64,000 bases of DNA from Pseudomonas lurida (GTDB lineage Bacteria > Pseudomonadota > Gammaproteobacteria > Pseudomonadales > Pseudomonadaceae). The translations under genes were made by a program, and so were the position numbers. Shown here in pieces: positions 32,985 to 42,873 of the stretch. The stretch lies in contig NZ_JAAMRE010000009.1 of the NCBI RefSeq assembly GCF_013522705.1, positions 1 through 64,000 on the forward strand. The letters are read 5' to 3'. The notes below the pieces were generated by a model. That model saw only the letters and a program-made list of their open reading frames with translations. It had not been told where the DNA came from and did no database searches. Positions within the stretch are counted from its first letter, which is position 1. Each line of letters starts with the position of its first letter.

Positions 32985-33326
32985 TCAATGCGGTGCTTCG
33001 GCCGCATGGTTGAGCGAATATTTCGGGATTTCCACGGTGAGGTCTTCAGTTCCCACTTTTGCCTGGCAGCTCAGGCGCGATGTCGGTTCAAGGCCCCACG
33101 CCCTGTCAAGATAGTCTTCTTCCAGGTCATCGGCCTCGTTGAGGCTATCAAAACCTTTACGAATGATGCAGTGGCAGGTGGTGCACGCGTTGACGCCACC
33201 ACAGGCACTTTCGATCTCGATATGGTTGTCATGCGCGACATCGAGAAGGGACTTGCCGGTCTCAGCCTCCACGACCATGCCGTCCGGGCAATGCTCGGCG
33301 TGCGGTAGAAAAGTGACCTGCGGCAT
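32985..33326 (-). CDS. fdx: Isc-type 2Fe-2S ferredoxin
   Basis: A 113-residue ferredoxin with cluster cysteines in CGGVNACTTCHC and a fourth in RLSCQAKV. It supplies electrons for Fe-S assembly on IscU. It lies between hscA (three bases away) and iscX. Confidence 0.95.
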   Translation of the reverse strand: MPQVTFLPHAEHCPDGMVVEAETGKSLLDVAHDNHIEIESACGGVNACTTCHCIIRKGFDSLNEADDLEEDYLDRAWGLEPTSRLSCQAKVGTEDLTVEIPKYSLNHAAEAPH

Positions 33327-33329
33327 CAG

Positions 33330-35192
33330 TTATTCCTCAATTTCATTCAGGTTGCGGCCCGCCAGCGCGGCTTTGACCGTCTGATCCATACGGCGGGCGG
33401 CAAAGGCATCGGTGACTTGCGACAGACGCTTGGTCTGCTGCTCGATGGCATAACCATCGTTACCCTTCATCAGTTCGGCCAGTTCCTGCATCTGCAGGTC
33501 GATGACCATGCGCTCTTCGGCGTCCAGCAGGCGCTCGCCATCGGCGTCCAGCGCCCCCTGCACCGCTTCGAGCAGGCGCTGGGCATCCACTTGCTGCTCG
33601 CGCAGCACACGGGCGACCTTGTCGTCGCCGGCGTGCTGGAACGAATCCTTGAGCATCTTGGCGATTTCGCCGTCGGTGAGGCCGTAGGACGGTTTGACCT
33701 GGATACTGGCTTCAACGCCCGATCCCAGTTCGCGCGCGGCCACGTTCAGCAGGCCATCGGCGTCGACCTGGAAGGTCACGCGAATCTTGGCAGCTCCGGC
33801 GACCATCGCCGGAATGCCGCGCAATTCGAAGCGCGCCAGGGAGCGGCAGTCGCTGATCAGTTCGCGCTCGCCCTGGAGCACGTGAATCATCATGGCCGTC
33901 TGGCCGTCTTTGTATGTGGTGAAATCCTGGGCGCGGGCGACGGGGATGGTGGTGTTGCGCGGAATCACCTTTTCCATCAGCCCACCCATCGTTTCCAGGC
34001 CCAGCGACAACGGAATCACGTCAAGCAGCAGCAATTCGCCGCCATCGCGCTTGTTGCCTGCCAGGGTATCGGCCTGGATGGCGGCGCCGATGGCGACCAC
34101 CTGGTCCGGGTCGATTTCGGTCAGTGGCTGGCGGCCAAACGCCTCTGCTACGGCGTCACGGACCCGTGGAACGCGGGTGGAGCCGCCAACCATCACCACT
34201 GCGCCCACGTCTTCGAGCTCGATACCAGAATCACGTACGGCGCGGCGGCAAGCCTTGAGGCTGCGGGCAACCATCGGCTCGATCAGCGCATCGAAGGCCT
34301 CGCGAGTCAGTTGAGCCGACCAGGCGCCGTAGGAAACTTCAACGGATGCGGCGTCAGTCAACGCTTCTTTTGCCGCACAGGCCGTTTGCAACAGGTTGCG
34401 TTGCGCGCCTGGATCGAGATCGGCGGACAAGCCAGCGCTGGTGATGATCCAGCCCGCAATCGCGTGATCGAAGTCATCGCCGCCCAGGGCACTGTCGCCG
34501 CCGGTGGCCAGCACTTCGAAGACACCGCCGGTCAGGCGCAGGATCGAGATATCAAAGGTGCCGCCGCCCAGGTCATAAATGGCGACCAAGCCTTCGGCGT
34601 GCTGGTCCAGGCCATAGGCAACGGCCGCCGCGGTCGGCTCATTGAGCAAACGCAGCACAGTGAGACCGGCCAACTTCGCCGCATCCTTGGTGGCCTGACG
34701 CTGCGCGTCATCGAAGTACGCGGGCACGGTGATCACCGCGCCGACCAACTCGCCGCCCAGGGTTGTTTCCGCGCGCTGGCGCAGTACCTTGAGGATTTCT
34801 GCCGACACTTCCACCGGGCTTTTCGGCCCCTGGACGGTGTCGATGAATGGCATATGGGACTCACCGCCAACAAACCGATAAGGCAGTTGGTCACCCAATT
34901 GTTTCACATCGGACAGACCACGGCCCATCAGGCGCTTGACCGACAGCACGGTATTGAGCGGGTCGGCCGAGGCCGCGAGCTTGGCGGATTCGCCGACCTC
35001 GACGCGATCGGCGTGGTAACGCACGGCAGACGGCAGGATCACCTGGCCATCGGCATCGGGCAACGGCTCGGACAGGCCGCTGCGCAAGGCAGCAACCAGG
35101 GAATTGGTGGTGCCCAGGTCAATCCCCACCGCCAGGCGTCGCTGGTGCGGTTGAGGGCTTTGGCCGGGTTCGGCGATCTGCAGTAGAGCCAT
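33330..35192 (-). CDS. hscA: Hsp70-class chaperone HscA for Fe-S transfer
   Basis: A 620-residue DnaK relative. The ATPase domain begins [28 protein letters not shown] and [11 protein letters not shown] are the other nucleotide motifs. The substrate domain follows at about residue 390. With HscB it releases clusters from IscU to acceptor proteins. It lies within the isc operon downstream of hscB. Confidence 0.97.
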   Translation of the reverse strand: MALLQIAEPGQSPQPHQRRLAVGIDLGTTNSLVAALRSGLSEPLPDADGQVILPSAVRYHADRVEVGESAKLAASADPLNTVLSVKRLMGRGLSDVKQLGDQLPYRFVGGESHMPFIDTVQGPKSPVEVSAEILKVLRQRAETTLGGELVGAVITVPAYFDDAQRQATKDAAKLAGLTVLRLLNEPTAAAVAYGLDQHAEGLVAIYDLGGGTFDISILRLTGGVFEVLATGGDSALGGDDFDHAIAGWIITSAGLSADLDPGAQRNLLQTACAAKEALTDAASVEVSYGAWSAQLTREAFDALIEPMVARSLKACRRAVRDSGIELEDVGAVVMVGGSTRVPRVRDAVAEAFGRQPLTEIDPDQVVAIGAAIQADTLAGNKRDGGELLLLDVIPLSLGLETMGGLMEKVIPRNTTIPVARAQDFTTYKDGQTAMMIHVLQGERELISDCRSLARFELRGIPAMVAGAAKIRVTFQVDADGLLNVAARELGSGVEASIQVKPSYGLTDGEIAKMLKDSFQHAGDDKVARVLREQQVDAQRLLEAVQGALDADGERLLDAEERMVIDLQMQELAELMKGNDGYAIEQQTKRLSQVTDAFAARRMDQTVKAALAGRNLNEIEE

Positions 35193-35242
35193 GGTAATCA
35201 GGTCTTATCTGTCAATCAGGCGTGCAACGGGGCAGCGCTGGG

Positions 35243-35764
35243 TTAATCGTCGAGGCGCTCTTCCAGCTGGCGCACTTCGTAGGAGAGCTTGTCGAGGAAC
35301 TGCATGCGCCGCATCAGGCGTTCGGCCTGTTCACGTTGCGCTGCATCATCCCAACAGGCTGCGAAGCTTTCGTTGAGCTCATCCTGGGCCGTTTTCAGAC
35401 GACGCTTGAAGACCGCGACACCCGCCAGATCGGCTTCGTCCTGCAACTCTTCGAGCTCTTCGCGCCACTGCATCTGCTGCATCAGGAAGTCGGGATCGTG
35501 CACCGTGACTTCCAGGGGCAACTCGCCACCGTTCATCGCGAGCAGATAGCGCGCGCGTTTCGGCGGACTCTTGAGGGTCTGATAGGCTTCGTTGAGGCTG
35601 GCCGATTGCTCCAGCGCCAGGCGTTGCTCGCGCTCGGAAGCGTCGGCAAAGCGGTCCGGATGCACCCCACGCGCCAACTCTCGGTAGCGCGTGGCAAGCT
35701 GCTCAAGGTCCAACCGAAAGCTCGGCTGCAACTCGAATAAAGCGAAATGACAAGGAGTACCCAC
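35243..35764 (-). CDS. hscB: J-type co-chaperone HscB
   Basis: 173 residues: an N-terminal J domain with the HPD motif (GVHPDRF) and a C-terminal three-helix IscU-binding domain. The start is GTG at 35764 ([15 protein letters not shown]), the family start, preceded by GAGG. The frame extends to 35803 inside iscA territory without homology. Confidence 0.94.
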   Translation of the reverse strand: MGTPCHFALFELQPSFRLDLEQLATRYRELARGVHPDRFADASEREQRLALEQSASLNEAYQTLKSPPKRARYLLAMNGGELPLEVTVHDPDFLMQQMQWREELEELQDEADLAGVAVFKRRLKTAQDELNESFAACWDDAAQREQAERLMRRMQFLDKLSYEVRQLEERLDD

Positions 35765-35772
35765 GAATAGCC

Positions 35773-36096
35773 TCAGATGTTGAAGCTTTCGCCGCAGCCA
35801 CATTCACCGCGGACGTTGGGGTTGTTGAACTTGAAACCTTCGTTCAACCCTTCCTTGACGAAATCGAGTTCGGTGCCGTCCAGGTAGGTCAGGCTCTTGG
35901 GGTCGATAATCACTTTCTCGCCGTGACTCTCGAACACCTGATCTTCCGCAACCACCTCGTCGACAAACTCCAGCACGTAGGCAAGGCCGGAACAGCCCGT
36001 GGTGCGAACACCCAGACGAATCCCCTCACCTTTACCGCGCCCATCCAGGGAGCGTCGCACGTGCCGCGCAGCCGCTTCTGTCATGCTGATAGCCAT
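35773..36096 (-). CDS. iscA: A-type Fe-S carrier IscA
   Basis: 107 residues with the three conserved cysteines: one in TGCSGLAY and two in GECGCGESF. It carries clusters or iron to acceptors, especially 4Fe-4S proteins. The start at 36096 has AAGGAG; the frame to 36120 is spurious. Confidence 0.95.
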   Translation of the reverse strand: MAISMTEAAARHVRRSLDGRGKGEGIRLGVRTTGCSGLAYVLEFVDEVVAEDQVFESHGEKVIIDPKSLTYLDGTELDFVKEGLNEGFKFNNPNVRGECGCGESFNI

Positions 36097-36124
36097 CGTT
36101 GACTCCTTACTCGTCGCCAAATGC

Positions 36125-36511
36125 TTAGATCAAGCCTTTCTTCTGCTTGTAGTCGCGAACGGCCGCCTTGATGGCGTCTTCAGCGAGTACCGAGCAGTGG
36201 ATTTTCACGGGCGGCAAGGCCAGTTCTTCGGCCAGCTGGGTGTTGCTGATGGTTACAGCCTCATCCAGGGTCTTGCCTTTCATCCATTCAGTCGCCAGGG
36301 AGCTGGAGGCGATGGCCGAACCGCAACCGTAGGTCTTGAACTTGGCGTCTTCGATGACGCCGGCATCGTTAACCTTGATCTGCAGGCGCATGACATCGCC
36401 GCACGCCGGAGCGCCGACCATGCCGGTGCCTACATCCGGGTCTTCCGCGTCCATCTTGCCGACGTTGCGGGGGTTTTCGTAGTGGTCGATGACCTTTTCA
36501 CTGTAAGCCAT
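36125..36511 (-). CDS. iscU: Fe-S cluster scaffold IscU
   Basis: A 128-residue scaffold on which IscS-derived sulfur and iron are assembled. The cluster cysteines are in [17 protein letters not shown] and [10 protein letters not shown]. The LPPVK motif recognised by HscA is present just before the last cysteine. Confidence 0.97.
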   Translation of the reverse strand: MAYSEKVIDHYENPRNVGKMDAEDPDVGTGMVGAPACGDVMRLQIKVNDAGVIEDAKFKTYGCGSAIASSSLATEWMKGKTLDEAVTISNTQLAEELALPPVKIHCSVLAEDAIKAAVRDYKQKKGLI

Positions 36512-36610
36512 GGTACTGAATCCTCACTCATCAGGGCCGCTCTGGAACCCTGTAGAAACGCCTGCGGTATGCGCCACGTTCCTACAGAGCCTGGGTGGCG
36601 GCTTCTATAG

Positions 36611-37825
36611 TTAGTGTGCCGCCCACTCGATCTTGGAAATGTCGACACCGTCTTTGTACATGTCCCACAGCGGCGACAAGGTACGCAGTTTGTTGACGGC
36701 TTCGCAGACTTTCTGCGCGGCGTAGTCGACTTGCTCTTCGGTGGTGAAACGGCCGAACGTAAAGCGGATCGAGCTGTGCGCCAGTTCGTCGTTGCGGCCC
36801 AGGGCGCGCAGTACGTACGAAGGCTCAAGCGAAGCCGAGGTGCAGGCAGAACCCGAAGAAACCGCCAGGTCCTTGAGCGCCATGATCAGCGACTCGCCTT
36901 CGACATAGTTGAAGCTCAAATTCAGGTTGTGCGGGACGCGGGCGGTCATGCTGCCGTTGACATACAGCTCCTCGAGGTTTTCGACCTGCTTGTAGAAGCG
37001 ATCGCTCAAGGCCTTGATGCGCACGTTTTCGGCAGCCATGTCTTCCTTGGCCACACGGAAGGCTTCACCCATGCCGACGATCTGGTGGGTCGCCAGGGTG
37101 CCCGAACGCATGCCGCGCTCGTGACCGCCGCCGTGCATGGTGGCTTCGATACGTACGCGCGGCTTGCGGCTTACGTAGAGCGCACCGATACCTTTGGGAC
37201 CGTAGGTCTTGTGAGCGGAGAACGACATCAGATCGACTTTCAGCTTCGACAGGTCGATGTCGACCTTGCCGGTGGACTGAGCAGCGTCGACGTGCAGCAG
37301 AATGCCTTTGGAGCGCGTCAGCTCGCCAATGGCTGCGATATCGTTAATGGTGCCGATTTCGTTGTTCACGTGAATCACGGAAACCAGGATGGTGTCTTCA
37401 CGCAGCGCGGCTTCGATCATGGCCGGGGTGACGATACCGTCGGTGGTTGGCTCAAGGTAAGTCACCTCGAAACCTTCACGCTCCAGTTGGCGCATGGTGT
37501 CAAGGACAGCCTTGTGCTCAATCTTGGTGGTGATCAGGTGCTTGCCTTTGCTCGCGTAAAAATGCGCCGCGCCCTTGATTGCCAGGTTGTCGGACTCGGT
37601 GGCACCGGAGGTCCAGACGATTTCACGCGGGTCCGCGCCAACCAGGTCGGCAACCTGGCGACGAGCGTTCTCGACCGCTTCCTCGGCTTTCCAGCCGAAT
37701 ACGTGGGAACGGGAGGCCGGGTTGCCGAAGTTTCCGTCAACCAGCAGGCATTCGCTCATCTTTTGCGCGACACGCGGGTCAACCGGGGTGGTCGCTGAGT
37801 AATCAAGGTAAATCGGCAATTTCAT
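36611..37825 (-). CDS. iscS: Cysteine desulfurase IscS
   Basis: A 404-residue PLP enzyme giving persulfide sulfur for clusters and tRNA thiolation. The PLP lysine is in [12 protein letters not shown]; the catalytic loop cysteine is in [10 protein letters not shown]. Full length. It is followed by iscU after 99 bases and preceded by iscR. Confidence 0.97.
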   Translation of the reverse strand: MKLPIYLDYSATTPVDPRVAQKMSECLLVDGNFGNPASRSHVFGWKAEEAVENARRQVADLVGADPREIVWTSGATESDNLAIKGAAHFYASKGKHLITTKIEHKAVLDTMRQLEREGFEVTYLEPTTDGIVTPAMIEAALREDTILVSVIHVNNEIGTINDIAAIGELTRSKGILLHVDAAQSTGKVDIDLSKLKVDLMSFSAHKTYGPKGIGALYVSRKPRVRIEATMHGGGHERGMRSGTLATHQIVGMGEAFRVAKEDMAAENVRIKALSDRFYKQVENLEELYVNGSMTARVPHNLNLSFNYVEGESLIMALKDLAVSSGSACTSASLEPSYVLRALGRNDELAHSSIRFTFGRFTTEEQVDYAAQKVCEAVNKLRTLSPLWDMYKDGVDISKIEWAAH

Positions 37826-37875
37826 GGACTTTCTCCTAAATCAGGCTGGCTGGCGTGCCGTTAGCTCTGCGGCTG

Positions 37876-38367
37876 TCAATCGACGGCGGACGCTTCAATC
37901 TTGTCCAGACGCGGCGCCTTGGTGTTGCAACGGCGCTGGTCCTGACGCTGGGCTACTTCTTGCACCTCACGGCGAGTCACAAGATCAGCCAAGCTGATAC
38001 CACTCAAAAACTCATGGATCTGCAGGCTCAAGTCACACCAAAGGTGGTGTGTGAGGCAGGTGTCGCCGGCATGGCAGTCACCCAACCCCTGGCATTTGGT
38101 GGCATCGACCGATTCGTTGACCGCGTCGATCACCTGGGCTACCTGGATACCCTGCATATCGCGGGACAACTGGTAGCCACCGCCTGGCCCACGTACGCTT
38201 GAGACCAGATTGCTGCGGCGCAATTTGGCGAACAGCTGCTCAAGGTAGGACAGGGAAATGCCTTGGCGCTCGGAGATATCGGCCAGGGACACCGGCCCGG
38301 TTTGCGCGTGCAAAGCCAGATCAAGCATGGCGGTTACCGCGTATCGGCCTTTTGTAGTCAGTCTCAT
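37876..38367 (-). CDS. iscR: Fe-S-sensing regulator IscR
   Basis: A 163-residue Rrf2-family regulator. Residues 1-65 are a winged helix ([17 protein letters not shown]). The 2Fe-2S ligands are three cysteines and a histidine in [16 protein letters not shown]. Holo-IscR represses the isc operon through type 1 sites, two of which are visible upstream. The start at 38367 is conserved; the frame to 38580 runs through the promoter. Confidence 0.96.
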   Translation of the reverse strand: MRLTTKGRYAVTAMLDLALHAQTGPVSLADISERQGISLSYLEQLFAKLRRSNLVSSVRGPGGGYQLSRDMQGIQVAQVIDAVNESVDATKCQGLGDCHAGDTCLTHHLWCDLSLQIHEFLSGISLADLVTRREVQEVAQRQDQRRCNTKAPRLDKIEASAVD

Positions 38368-38400
38368 GGACAAGTACCAAGGTGCTTCAGAATGGGAGCA

Positions 38401-38429
38401 AGTATGCGATTCCCGAGTATTTAAGTCAA
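38401..38429 (-). promoter_or_regulatory. iscR promoter
   Basis: Read leftward: TTGACT at 38429-38424, 17 bases, then CATACT at 38406-38401. The first type 1 IscR site covers the -35 and spacer, as expected for repression. Confidence 0.7.
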
Positions 38430-38457
38430 CTATAAGACCTAGTACTTTAGTCAGGAT
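38409..38457. promoter_or_regulatory. Two type 1 IscR binding sites
   Basis: Site A (38409-38433) reads leftward ATAGTTGACTTAAATACTCG and then GGAAT. Site B (about 38432-38457) reads ATCCTGACTAAAGTACTAGG then TCTTAT. Both fit the GACT(5)AGTC-like type 1 consensus of holo-IscR. They are adjacent and nearly abutting, as upstream of iscR in enterobacteria. Confidence 0.75.
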
Positions 38458-38549
38458 TACCCGTAAAAAGGGCGCGCGAATCATAGCAGGATGGGGTGGG
38501 GACGAACAGCGGCAGCCGGGCGATGGCTCGATATCGAGACCAATGGAGA

Positions 38550-38585
38550 TCAAATGTGGGAGGGGCATGCCCCCTCCCACATTGA
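38550..38585. repeat. REP-like palindrome downstream of cysE
   Basis: TGTGGGAGGGGCATGCCCCCTCCCACA is an almost perfect palindrome about 20 bases after the cysE stop, read leftward. It may also serve as a transcript end for cysE. Confidence 0.75.
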
Positions 38586-38606
38586 ACTTGCCGCGAATGT
38601 AAGATC

Positions 38607-39389
38607 TCAGCCAGCCTTGGTGGCAGGCTCACTCTTGATCTCGGCGAAGTCTTCTTCGCGCAGTTCAGGCAGCTCTTTCGCACAGTAGCTGCTGCCCAGC
38701 TCCTTCAGCGCACCGCACATACCGTCCAGCTTGCCGTCCACCGCTTGCAGGTGGTCGAGCAACTGGCCGATGGCGCGCGCCACTGGGTCGGGCATGTCTT
38801 CGCTGACACCGTAGGCGTCGAAGCCGATTTTCTCGGCCATGGCCTTACGCTTGGCCTCCTGCTCGTCGCCGACTTCCGGCTTGACGATGATGCGCCCCGG
38901 GATACCGACCACTGTGGCACCCGGCGGCACCGCTTTAGTCACCACCGCATTGGAACCCACTTTAGCCCCCGCGCCGACGGTAAACGGGCCAAGCACCTTG
39001 GCGCCCGCCCCAACTACCACGCCATCGCCCAGCGTGGGGTGGCGCTTGCCCTTGTTCCAGCTGGTACCCCCCAGAGTGACGCCCTGGTAAAGAGTCACGT
39101 CATCGCCGATCTCGGCGGTTTCACCGATGACAATGCCCATGCCGTGATCAATAAAGAAGCGGCGCCCCACCTTGGCTCCAGGATGAATCTCGATCCCGGT
39201 GAGCCAGCGACCGAAATTCGATACCAGCCGCGCCAGCCATTTCCAGCCCATATTCCACAAGGCACCGGACAGGCGATGGATCCAGATCGCGTGCATGCCC
39301 GGGTAGCAGGTCAGTACTTCAAAGGCGTTGCGCGCCGCCGGATCACGGTGGAAAACACTCTGGATATCTTCTCGCAGACGCTCGAACAT
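38607..39389 (-). CDS. cysE: Serine O-acetyltransferase
   Basis: A 260-residue hexapeptide-repeat enzyme that makes O-acetylserine, the cysteine precursor. The N-terminal helical part is followed by the left-handed beta helix with [31 protein letters not shown]. The C-terminal tail is longer than the 173-residue Bacillus type. It supplies cysteine, the sulfur source of IscS next door. Confidence 0.95.
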   Translation of the reverse strand: MFERLREDIQSVFHRDPAARNAFEVLTCYPGMHAIWIHRLSGALWNMGWKWLARLVSNFGRWLTGIEIHPGAKVGRRFFIDHGMGIVIGETAEIGDDVTLYQGVTLGGTSWNKGKRHPTLGDGVVVGAGAKVLGPFTVGAGAKVGSNAVVTKAVPPGATVVGIPGRIIVKPEVGDEQEAKRKAMAEKIGFDAYGVSEDMPDPVARAIGQLLDHLQAVDGKLDGMCGALKELGSSYCAKELPELREEDFAEIKSEPATKAG

Positions 39390-39391
39390 TT

Positions 39392-40162
39392 TTAATCCTT
39401 CCGCTTAAGGAGCTCGCCACGGGCCGCTTTCTGGGTTTCCGTGAGGATGCCACGCAATATATTCATTTCCGCTCGACTGATCGAGCTGCGCCCGTACAGG
39501 CGACGCAGGCGGGCCATCAAGTGCCGCGGCTTTTCAGGATCGAGGAATTCGATGGTGACCAGGGTGTGCTCCAGGTGCTCATAGAACCGCTCCAGCTCAT
39601 CCATGGTGGCCAGCTCGCCACTTTTGGTGGACGCCACTTCATCCTTCTCGACCTTGCTCGGCTGACCCTCAGCGGCCAGCCAGGCCATGCGCACTTCGTA
39701 ACTCAACACCTGCACCGCCGCCCCGAGGTTCAGCGAACTGAATTCAGGGTCTGATGGAATGTGCACATGGAAGTGACATCGCTGCAGCTCCTCATTGGTC
39801 AGGCCGGAGTCTTCACGGCCGAACACCAAAGCGATTTCGGCGCCACCGGCCGCTTCTTCCACCACCTTGGTACCGCACTCGCGCGGGTCCAGCAGCGGCC
39901 AGGGGATGCGGCGGTCGCGCGCACTGGTGCCGAGCACCAGGTTGCAGCCAACCAAGGCGTCTTCCAGGGTGGCGACCATCTGGGCCTTTTCAAGGATGTC
40001 ATTGGCGCCGGAGGCGCGCGCATCGGCCTCGTGGTGCGGGAACACACGCGGCTCGACCAGCACCAGGCGCGTCAGCCCCATGTTCTTCATGGCTCGCGCC
40101 ACCCCACCGATGTTGCCGGGATGACTGGTATTGACCAAGACGACACGAATGTTTTGCAGCAA
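39392..40162 (-). CDS. trmJ: tRNA (cytidine/uridine-2'-O)-methyltransferase TrmJ
   Basis: A 256-residue SPOUT methyltransferase for position 32 of tRNA anticodon loops. N-terminal motif [23 protein letters not shown] knot motifs [14 protein letters not shown] and [19 protein letters not shown]. The C-terminal helical extension is typical. The cysE start is two bases beyond its stop. suhB is divergent. Confidence 0.95.
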   Translation of the reverse strand: MLQNIRVVLVNTSHPGNIGGVARAMKNMGLTRLVLVEPRVFPHHEADARASGANDILEKAQMVATLEDALVGCNLVLGTSARDRRIPWPLLDPRECGTKVVEEAAGGAEIALVFGREDSGLTNEELQRCHFHVHIPSDPEFSSLNLGAAVQVLSYEVRMAWLAAEGQPSKVEKDEVASTKSGELATMDELERFYEHLEHTLVTIEFLDPEKPRHLMARLRRLYGRSSISRAEMNILRGILTETQKAARGELLKRKD

Positions 40163-40307
40163 GGGAGGCGCTCTCGGACACAGGAAAGGGGAGCAAATCT
40201 TACAGAACAGCCTAAGGTTATGCCATGAAAGCGAACGTCGTCCTTCACCTGAACAAAGTTTCTGCTAGAATGCCCGGCTTTCTTTAACAACCTTAGGTGA
40301 CACATCC

Positions 40308-41123
40308 ATGCAGCCCATGCTGAATATCGCGCTGCGCGCCGCCCGCAGCGCCAGTGAATTGATCTTCCGCTCCATCGAGCGCCTGGATACCATCAAGGTC
40401 GACGAAAAAGACGCCAAGGATTATGTATCCGAGGTGGATCGCGCCGCCGAACAGAAAATCATTGACGCACTGCGCAAGGCCTACCCTACCCACGGCATCC
40501 TCGGCGAAGAAACCGGTTTGCACAAAGGCAGCGGCGAAGGCGAAGACTATCTGTGGATCATCGACCCACTGGATGGCACCACCAACTTCCTGCGTGGCAT
40601 CCCGCACTTTGCCGTGAGCATTGCCTGCAAATACCGTGGTCGCCTTGAGCACGCGGTGGTACTCGACCCGGTTCGCCAGGAAGAATTCACCGCCAGCCGT
40701 GGCCGTGGCGCTCAACTGAACGGTCGTCGTCTGCGCGTCAGCGGTCGCACCAGCCTGGACGGCGCTCTTCTGGGCACTGGCTTCCCATTCCGCGACGACC
40801 AGATGGATAACCTGGAAAACTACCTGGGCATGTTCCGCGCCCTGGTTGGCCAGACCGCCGGCATCCGTCGCGCCGGCGCGGCAAGCCTGGACCTGGCCTA
40901 CGTGGCTGCCGGTCGTTTTGATGCGTTCTGGGAGTCGGGCCTGTCCGAGTGGGACATGGCTGCAGGCGCCCTGTTGATTCAGGAAGCCGGCGGCCTGGTG
41001 AGCGACTTCACCGGCGGTCACGATTTCCTGGAAAAAGGCCACGTGGTTGCCGGGAACACCAAATGCTTCAAGGCAGTACTGACGGCGATCCAGCCGCACC
41101 TGCCGGCGTCGCTGAAACGCTAA
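40308..41123 (+). CDS. suhB: Inositol-1-monophosphatase SuhB
   Basis: A 271-residue Mg-dependent phosphatase, also a transcription antitermination factor for rRNA operons and a virulence modulator in Pseudomonas. The metal motifs are GEETG, IIDPLDGTTNF and WDMAAGALLIQEAGG. Full length. A single-gene unit with its own terminator. Confidence 0.95.
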   Translation: MQPMLNIALRAARSASELIFRSIERLDTIKVDEKDAKDYVSEVDRAAEQKIIDALRKAYPTHGILGEETGLHKGSGEGEDYLWIIDPLDGTTNFLRGIPHFAVSIACKYRGRLEHAVVLDPVRQEEFTASRGRGAQLNGRRLRVSGRTSLDGALLGTGFPFRDDQMDNLENYLGMFRALVGQTAGIRRAGAASLDLAYVAAGRFDAFWESGLSEWDMAAGALLIQEAGGLVSDFTGGHDFLEKGHVVAGNTKCFKAVLTAIQPHLPASLKR

Positions 41124-41135
41124 GCGAACGAGCAC

Positions 41136-41164
41136 AAAAAAAGCACCCTTCGGGGTGCTTTTTT
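41136..41164 (+). terminator. suhB terminator
   Basis: AAAAAAGCACCC, TTCG tetraloop, GGGTGCTTTTTT. The flanking A and T runs make it able to work in both directions, serving suhB and the leftward glycine-zipper gene. Confidence 0.93.
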
Positions 41165-41189
41165 ATGCCTGGGATTTGGTGCGAGACTG

Positions 41190-41245
41190 AATACCAGCAG
41201 CGCCACAAATCAAATGCGGGAGAGCGCAAGCCCCTCCCACATTCT
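41190..41245. repeat. Partial REP-like element
   Basis: ATCAAATGCGGGAGAGCGCAAGCCCCTCCCACATTC resembles the GTGGGAGGGG..CCCCTCCCAC palindrome with mismatches. It lies between suhB and the convergent glycine-zipper gene. Confidence 0.55.
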
Positions 41246-41283
41246 GAAAGCACAGACCTTTTGAATCTGCGCCCGGGCCAGTA

Positions 41284-41826
41284 TTACTGCTGGTTTTGAC
41301 CGAGCACGAGACGCCCTTCCTTGTCGACTGGAATCTGGCCGCCTGGATCACGATCCATACGCACCGAACCTTCCTTGCCATCCAAGGTGTACCGCACGTC
41401 ATAGCCTACGACCTTATCGCTGATGTCGTTGACGGTGTTACAGCGGGTTTGCGTGGTGGTGTAGGTATCGCGGTTCTGCATACCTTCCTGCACCTTGTTG
41501 CCGGCGTAACCGCCACCGACCGCGCCGGCCACGGTGGCCAGTTTCTTACCGTTGCCGCCGCCGATCTGGTTACCCAACAGGCCGCCTGCGAGGGCGCCTA
41601 CGACGGTACCGGCGATTTGATGCTGATCCTGCACCGGACGCTGCCGGGTCACGGTGACGTCCTTGCAGACCTCACGCGGGGTTTTGATCTGGGTCTTGAC
41701 CGGCTGCACCGCCAGTACTTGCGCATACTCAGGGCCGCTTTTTACCAGGCTGTAGGTGGCGACAGCACCCCCGGCAGTCACACCGACAGCACCCAATACC
41801 GCACCAACCAGTAACGACTTGTTCAC
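41284..41826 (-). CDS. Glycine-zipper 2TM domain protein
   Basis: A 180-residue envelope protein. A membrane helix (LLVGAVLGAVGVTAGGAVATYSL) lies at the N-terminus; a glycine zipper (GTVVGALAGGLLGNQIGGG, GAVGGGYAGNKVQ) lies in the middle. The family includes outer-membrane lipoproteins and stress proteins of unknown role; no lipobox is visible. The start is GTG at 41826, chosen for AGGAGG six bases before it; an in-frame ATG at 41847 lacks this. Confidence 0.83.
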   Translation of the reverse strand: MNKSLLVGAVLGAVGVTAGGAVATYSLVKSGPEYAQVLAVQPVKTQIKTPREVCKDVTVTRQRPVQDQHQIAGTVVGALAGGLLGNQIGGGNGKKLATVAGAVGGGYAGNKVQEGMQNRDTYTTTQTRCNTVNDISDKVVGYDVRYTLDGKEGSVRMDRDPGGQIPVDKEGRLVLGQNQQ

Positions 41827-41887
41827 GTTGAACCTCCTGACCATCACAAACGGACCGAAAGGTCCGCGCTATACCCAGCCTTGGAGC

Positions 41888-41924
41888 AAAAAAAAAGGCG
41901 CGAGTTCAATACTCGCGCCTTCTT
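41888..41924 (-). terminator. Terminator of the secDF operon
   Basis: Read leftward: AAGGCGCGAGT, ATTGA, ACTCGCGCCTT then TTTTTTT. It is 26 bases after the secF stop. Confidence 0.93.
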
Positions 41925-41949
41925 TGTAACAGCGATCAACAAGCGCCCA

Positions 41950-42864
41950 TCAAGGACGGTCGTCGACCTCCTTGCCTGTGGTGGTCGGAGGGATCAGGTC
42001 TTCGCTGTTGAGGTTCAGCCAGATCAGCACCACGTTGGCGATGTAGATCGATGAGTAGGTGCCCGCCAGAACGCCGATGAACAGCGCCAGGGAAAAGCCC
42101 CACAGGTTGTCGCCACCGAAGATCATCAACGCCGCGATCGCCAGCAAGGTGGAGATCGACGTAGCCATGGTCCGCAACAGGGTCTGGGTGGTGGAGATGT
42201 TGATGTTCTCGATCAACGACGCCTTGCGCAGTACGCGGAAGTTCTCGCGAACCCGGTCGAATACCACGATGGTGTCGTTAAGGGAGTAACCGATGATTGC
42301 CAGCACCGCCGCCAGCACGGTCAGGTCGAAGGTAATCTGGAAATAGGCCAGGATACCCACGGTCACGATCACGTCGTGGATCAGCGACACGATGGCGCCG
42401 ACACCGAACTTCCACTGAAAGCGGAACGCCAGGTAGATCATGATGCCGACCAGCGCCATCAGCATGCCGAGGCCGCCCTGGTCGCGCAGCTCTTCACCGA
42501 CCTGCGGCCCCACGAACTCGACGCGCTTGACCGATGCTGGGTTATCGCCACCGACCTTCTGCAAGGCCTCGGCGACCTGATGACCCAGTTGCGGGTCTTC
42601 GCCAGGCATGCGCACCAGCAGGTCGGTGGTGGCACCGAAGTTCTGCACGATGGCTTCGTGATAACCGGCCTTGACCAGCTCGTTGCGCACCAGGGTAACG
42701 TCGGCCGGCTTCTCGTAGGTCAGCTCGATGAGCGTACCGCCGGTGAAGTCCAGCCCGTAGTTCAGCCCCTTATGGAACCAGCTGAACAATGCCAGAACGG
42801 TAAGGAGCACTGTGGCGCCGAACGCAATGTTGCGAACGCCCATGAAGTTGATTGTACGTAACAT
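41950..42864 (-). CDS. secF: Protein translocase subunit SecF
   Basis: A 304-residue inner-membrane RND-type protein that, with SecD, uses proton flux to pull proteins through SecYEG. There are six membrane segments and a periplasmic domain (residues about 40-135); GLNYGLDFTGGTLIEL is the family start and YSLNDTIVVFDRVREN the conserved segment. It is nine bases downstream of secD. Confidence 0.96.
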   Translation of the reverse strand: MLRTINFMGVRNIAFGATVLLTVLALFSWFHKGLNYGLDFTGGTLIELTYEKPADVTLVRNELVKAGYHEAIVQNFGATTDLLVRMPGEDPQLGHQVAEALQKVGGDNPASVKRVEFVGPQVGEELRDQGGLGMLMALVGIMIYLAFRFQWKFGVGAIVSLIHDVIVTVGILAYFQITFDLTVLAAVLAIIGYSLNDTIVVFDRVRENFRVLRKASLIENINISTTQTLLRTMATSISTLLAIAALMIFGGDNLWGFSLALFIGVLAGTYSSIYIANVVLIWLNLNSEDLIPPTTTGKEVDDRP

Positions 42865-42873
42865 GGCAGCCCC

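Noticed and set aside
33417..35186. A 589-codon open frame antisense to hscA
   Set aside because: hscA has all Hsp70 motifs; the antisense product is compositionally biased with no motif.
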